Assembly: GCA_945903615.1 (NCBI GenBank)
Contig: CAMDOL010000003.1
Coordinates: forward strand, 1 to 25,806
DNA from: Rickettsia typhi
GTDB lineage: Bacteria; Pseudomonadota; Alphaproteobacteria; Rickettsiales; UBA1997
Reading direction: 5' to 3'
DNA length: 25,806 nt
The position numbers were made by a program, and so were the translations under genes. Numbering within the stretch: position 1 is the stretch's first letter; every line of letters starts with the position of its first letter. Under the pieces are notes generated by a model. That model did not search any database. It was not told where the DNA came from and worked only from the letters and a program-made list of their open reading frames with translations. Below are positions 23,375-25,806 of this stretch, one piece after another.

Positions 23375-24139
23375 TTGAAAATCCTCATCTGTCTTAATCA
23401 AGACATTTACTGCATCAAAGCCCTCAATAACCTTCTCCCATTCTTAAATAACCATCAAGTTAAACTTTGCTTTTCAGATGGCATTGGCAAAAAAGCGGAG
23501 AATATGGAATTGCAAATTTTGCAAAATATTGAGCAAGATTTGTCAATTAAAAATATTAAATCTGTAGCCAAGCAAGCGGAGGTTGATATTGATTGGAATG
23601 GCTTTTTGGAGTTTGAACAAATTAGTCAAAATTATCAAATTTTGGATTTTAAAAAGATCAATCGAGATGGAGTTGATTATTTATCTAGTGTTTGGAAGGT
23701 TGATTTGATTATCTCTATTCGCTTTGGGCAAATTTTTAAGGATCCAATAATTTCAATAACAAATTTGCGAATTATCAATCTGCATTCTGGTATTTTGCCA
23801 AATTATCGTGGCATTATGCCAACATTCTGGGCAATGAGGAATGGTGATAGTGAGATTGGCACTAGTCTGCATTTTATCCGCGACAACTCAATTGACACTG
23901 GTGACATTATTGCAATTACAAAAATACCTGCAAATTATGCTATGCCTTTTGTCTCCAATGTTTTTAGGCTTTATCAGGCTGGCGGAATAGAGGTGATTAT
24001 TGATGTGGTTGAAAAATTGGAGAATTGCCTGCCAATCAAAGCTATCAGCCAGAATGAGCTATCTGGGCAGTGTTTTGGCAAATATTTTTCCTATCCTAAT
24101 AAAGATGAAATGAGTGGGTTTGAAAGGTTTTTAACATAG
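23375..24139 (+). CDS. Formyltransferase-family enzyme (possibly sugar N-formyltransferase)
   Basis: 254 residues from TTG 23375, which yields MKILICLNQD. The formyl-transfer core is INLHSGILPNYRGIMPTFWA with the catalytic pair N135 and H137. DNSIDTGDIIAI carries the third catalytic Asp (D174). This is the fold of methionyl-tRNA and sugar formyltransferases using N10-formyl-tetrahydrofolate. The length and the absence of the C-terminal tRNA-binding domain of Fmt (about 310 residues) make Fmt unlikely; a sugar-amine substrate is a fair inference, supported by the neighbouring sugar transporter. The N-terminal part (residues 30-110) is divergent. It closes the LysR unit. Confidence 0.75.
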   Translation: MKILICLNQDIYCIKALNNLLPFLNNHQVKLCFSDGIGKKAENMELQILQNIEQDLSIKNIKSVAKQAEVDIDWNGFLEFEQISQNYQILDFKKINRDGVDYLSSVWKVDLIISIRFGQIFKDPIISITNLRIINLHSGILPNYRGIMPTFWAMRNGDSEIGTSLHFIRDNSIDTGDIIAITKIPANYAMPFVSNVFRLYQAGGIEVIIDVVEKLENCLPIKAISQNELSGQCFGKYFSYPNKDEMSGFERFLT

Positions 24140-24190
24140 ACAGAGTGGACTCAAAATAAACTAGGAAAAACATTATTGGCAGTGCCAGAT

Positions 24191-24256
24191 TTAAAACAAA
24201 TTTTTAACTTTTTTTAAATCACGCACAAAACTATTAGTCTGTCTGATGATTTTCAT
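24191..24256 (-). pseudogene. Remnant of a YafQ/RelE-type toxin
   Basis: On the minus strand, 12 bases after the antitoxin stop, an ATG at 24256 opens a 21-residue frame beginning MKIIRQTNSFVRDLKKV and ending at TAA 24191-24193. That is the typical start of YafQ/RelE-like mRNA interferases (MK.I..T..F.KDLKK). The expected remaining 65-70 residues, including the catalytic C-terminal half, are absent. A short shifted stretch after it (KSGTA) may be another fragment. Position and spacing fit a toxin gene that has collapsed by deletion. Confidence 0.6.
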
Positions 24257-24268
24257 TGCATTTGATGC

Positions 24269-24532
24269 TTATTTGGCTTTGAGTGATTTTTTAAAATCTG
24301 CTAAATTTGAATCATTATATTTGCCATCTTTAACCTCTTTAAAAGCTTTTAGAGTGTTTTGATTGGGGCTCTTATTAGCACTAGGCTGAAATGGAAAAGC
24401 CTGATCATTAATGGTTTGTTGTAAAAACATTCTGATTGCTTCTGAGGTTTTTAAACCCATAGATAAAAGGACATACTCGGCATGTTTTTTAAGCTCAGAA
24501 TCAACTCTAACTTGTATGAGTGTATTGGACAT
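24269..24532 (-). CDS. RelB/DinJ-family antitoxin
   Basis: 87 residues. The start MSNTLIQVRVDSELKKHAEY and the helix pair LLSMGLKTSEAIRMFLQQTI form the ribbon-helix-helix DNA-binding domain of RelB/DinJ antitoxins. The C-terminal tail (ALNS-like sequence absent; here polar, ending KKSLKAK) would wrap the toxin. The reading frame is intact, but its downstream toxin is only a fragment, making this an orphan antitoxin that may still act as a DNA-binding repressor. A promoter-like sequence lies upstream on the minus strand. Confidence 0.85.
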   Translation of the reverse strand: MSNTLIQVRVDSELKKHAEYVLLSMGLKTSEAIRMFLQQTINDQAFPFQPSANKSPNQNTLKAFKEVKDGKYNDSNLADFKKSLKAK

Positions 24533-24575
24533 AAGATTTTAAAGATTGTAATATGAAAATATTGAAAATATATTG

Positions 24576-24604
24576 ATACTGCATTACAGATTCTATCTTG
24601 TCAA
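24576..24604 (-). promoter_or_regulatory. Putative sigma-70 promoter of the antitoxin gene
   Basis: On the minus strand a perfect -35, TTGACA (24599-24604), is followed after 17 bases by CAGTAT (24576-24581), which matches three of six -10 positions including the essential second A and final T. The antitoxin ATG lies 43 bases downstream. Between them are two tandem ATATTTTCA-type units (24549-24572), a plausible autoregulatory operator for a ribbon-helix-helix protein. Spacing and location support it; it is otherwise unproven. Confidence 0.5.
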
Positions 24605-24700
24605 GTTGAAGTAAAACCAGGAGAGAATTATAAATTCACCAAAATTTCTAACATCAAAAACAATGATGACGATAAATCAAGATTATAACTCTAAATCTCC

Positions 24701-24908
24701 TCAAACACCAACCAAATCAAGCAGATAAACCCCTGCTACAATATTATTTTTTTCCGTCTCAACACCAATGAGCTTAAATCTAAACTTCTGATGAAATGAG
24801 ATTGATTTTTGATTGTTAATTGGCTGGTGGATAATTCTGCAAACTACATATTGATAATTGGATTGTTTTGCTTACTTGATTAACTCTAAAAGCAATGGAC
24901 TGTTAAAA
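24701..24908 (-). pseudogene. GNAT-type N-acetyltransferase, N-terminally truncated remnant
   Basis: Reading the minus strand from about 24908, one frame gives NSPLLLELIK, an in-frame TAA at 24872-24874, then AKQSNYQYVVCRIIHQPINN followed by QKSISFHQKFRFKLIGVETE and a final stop TGA at 24701-24703. This is the second half of a GNAT fold: the acetyl-CoA pocket helix, the beta strand, and the N..S..FH.K.GF motif. One internal stop and loss of everything before the CoA-binding helix show it is dead. The truncation point lies next to the palindrome/terminal repeat at 24910-24970. Confidence 0.75.
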
Positions 24909-24909
24909 G

Positions 24910-24955
24910 AACTAAATTAGAAATGTTGGATTTATCCAACATTTCTAATTTAGTT
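24910..24955. repeat. Perfect palindrome, two 22-bp arms
   Basis: Arms 24910-24931 (AACTAAATTAGAAATGTTGG plus AT) and 24934-24955 are exact reverse complements around TT. On the folC strand this follows the stop codon by two bases and would form a very stable hairpin, possibly acting as a terminator or 3-prime protector though no T-run follows. Its folC-side arm overlaps the MITE-type terminal repeat by seven bases, so it is probably part of a mobile palindromic element and not a dedicated terminator. Confidence 0.8.
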
Positions 24956-24970
24956 ATTCAGAGGTTCCTT
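24949..24970 (-). mobile_element. Solo copy of the MITE terminal repeat at the end of folC
   Basis: Read on the minus strand from 24970 the sequence AAGGAACCTCTGAATAACTA continues to 24949 and matches the left end of the element at 18064-18085 at 20 of 22 positions. It includes the last codons and the TGA stop of folC. Only one end is seen; no second end occurs between here and the antitoxin gene, so the element is truncated or its other end was lost when the neighbouring acetyltransferase was broken. Confidence 0.7.
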
Positions 24971-25806
24971 ACATCTCTTGCCAAATAAAGCGAACCGCAA
25001 ATTATAATTCTACAGGGATTTTCTGGATCTAAGTTGACTAAAAAATTTATTGCATCAAATAAATCATCTTCAGCTTTTGCCTCAATAATTTCGCTCTGCA
25101 AAATTTTTTCCAATACAATCTCTGCTTGCTCTGGGTTTGGTTCTCCAGCAACTCTTATGGTGCAAATAAAATCAATAATATCTTTAAAAGGTAGAAAAAA
25201 TTCTGGCTTGGCTTTGTTTTTAGAAAAGCCAGCGATTAAATAATTTCTTTTGGGTTTTTGATTTTCATCTTCAATAATTTTTTCATTAACCCAATCCGAT
25301 AAAACCTCAAAACCAGCTTGGTTGTGGGCGCCATCAATCCATAATTCATCATTTATTTTTAATAATGGGTGATTTAATTTTTCTAATCTTGATGGCCACT
25401 TAACATTTTTTAAACCGTCACTAATATTGCTTTGAGAGATGCTGAAGTTCTGTAAAGTTTTGATTGTGGTAATTGCTAATGAGGCATTTAAATATTGGTG
25501 CCAGCCAAGTAGTGCTGGCTTTGGCAAATTGATGAATTCATTATTCAAATATTTAAAGTTAAAAGTTTTATCCAAGTTCACTTCAATCTGAAAATCGCGA
25601 TCAAAATAAATTAATGGATTAGATATTTCTGAGCTTCTCAGTTTAATTGCGGCAATAACTTGGGGGTTTTGTGGTGCAACAATGCAAGGAATATTTGAGC
25701 GCATAATGTGAGATTTTTCACAGGCGATTGCTGATAAATTATTTCCCAAAAATTCTTGATGATCAAAAGAAATGGAGGTTAAAATTGTGGCAATTTTTTT
25801 ATCGAT
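24958..25806 (-). CDS. folC: Folylpolyglutamate/dihydrofolate synthase, C-terminal part (5-prime end outside window)
   Basis: 282 residues are visible, continuing past the window edge. The first visible part, ATILTSISFDHQEFLGNNLS followed by AIACEKSHIMRSNIPCIV, is the conserved SLDHxxxLGxTxxxIAxEKAGI block of FolC. WIDGAHNQAGFEVLSDW is the DGAHN motif of the C-terminal domain, and RIIICGSLYLARDV is the closing motif. FolC adds glutamate to folates using ATP in the cytosol. A TTG at 25749 is internal, not the start. The last three residues (RNL) and the TGA stop are encoded by a mobile-element end, so the native C-terminus has been replaced with little loss. Confidence 0.93.
   Translation of the reverse strand: MDKKIATILTSISFDHQEFLGNNLSAIACEKSHIMRSNIPCIVAPQNPQVIAAIKLRSSEISNPLIYFDRDFQIEVNLDKTFNFKYLNNEFINLPKPALLGWHQYLNASLAITTIKTLQNFSISQSNISDGLKNVKWPSRLEKLNHPLLKINDELWIDGAHNQAGFEVLSDWVNEKIIEDENQKPKRNYLIAGFSKNKAKPEFFLPFKDIIDFICTIRVAGEPNPEQAEIVLEKILQSEIIEAKAEDDLFDAINFLVNLDPENPCRIIICGSLYLARDVRNL

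Noticed and set aside
23375-24139. Methionyl-tRNA formyltransferase (fmt)
   Set aside because: It is about 60 residues too short, lacks the C-terminal domain, and has no def gene beside it; called only as a formyltransferase-family enzyme.
24140-24194. Continuation of the toxin fragment in a shifted frame (KSGTA...)
   Set aside because: A few residues resemble the family but the stretch is too short and meets a stop quickly; not counted as coding.
25034-25243. Plus-strand open frame inside folC
   Set aside because: It is antisense to a well-conserved folC region and has no family resemblance.
1-25806. CRISPR array, rRNA or tRNA genes
   Set aside because: No regularly spaced repeats and no cloverleaf or rRNA-like segments were recognised on either strand.

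Overview
The window is AT-rich alphaproteobacterial DNA. Its first half is one long plus-strand ribosomal-protein superoperon: tuf (3-prime end), then the S10, spc and alpha clusters. The gene order, adk directly after secY, rplS directly after rplQ, weak or absent Shine-Dalgarno sites and many GTG/TTG starts suggest a reduced-genome intracellular member, most likely of the order Rickettsiales. That placement is an inference from gene content and style; no database search was possible.

Region 1 (1-14055) holds the end of EF-Tu, 27 ribosomal proteins, SecY, adenylate kinase and RNA polymerase alpha. Genes are packed tightly, several with stop/start overlaps. The exceptions are the rplO-secY gap, which has a long-arm inverted repeat and an awkward secY start, and the rpsM-rpsK gap, which holds two hairpins, one resembling a dispersed alphaproteobacterial repeat.

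Region 2 (14048-18048) continues on the same strand with a small putative lipoprotein, a one-TM protein, the UbiB-type kinase-like protein and acetyl-CoA synthetase.

Region 3 (18049-25806) is accessory and scarred. It holds a 172-bp MITE-like element with inverted ends, a 15-bp hairpin, an AhpD-like protein and a broken ISXO2/IS1595-type transposase. A two-gene unit (small DUF5678-like protein plus retropepsin-like aspartic protease) follows directly. Next come a sensorless histidine kinase on the minus strand and a divergent four-gene unit: LysR regulator, cupin-like protein of unknown function, SemiSWEET sugar transporter and formyltransferase. A RelB/DinJ antitoxin sits beside a collapsed toxin reading frame, followed by a decayed GNAT acetyltransferase. 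Finally folC (minus, running off the window) has its stop codon supplied by a second copy of the MITE terminal repeat, next to a perfect 22-bp-arm palindrome.

The best candidates for undescribed biology are the LysR/cupin/SemiSWEET/formyltransferase cassette and the DUF5678-like/aspartic-protease pair. The best-supported oddities are the MITE end forming the folC stop, the toxin and acetyltransferase fossils, and the secY start region. No rRNA, tRNA or CRISPR array was found.
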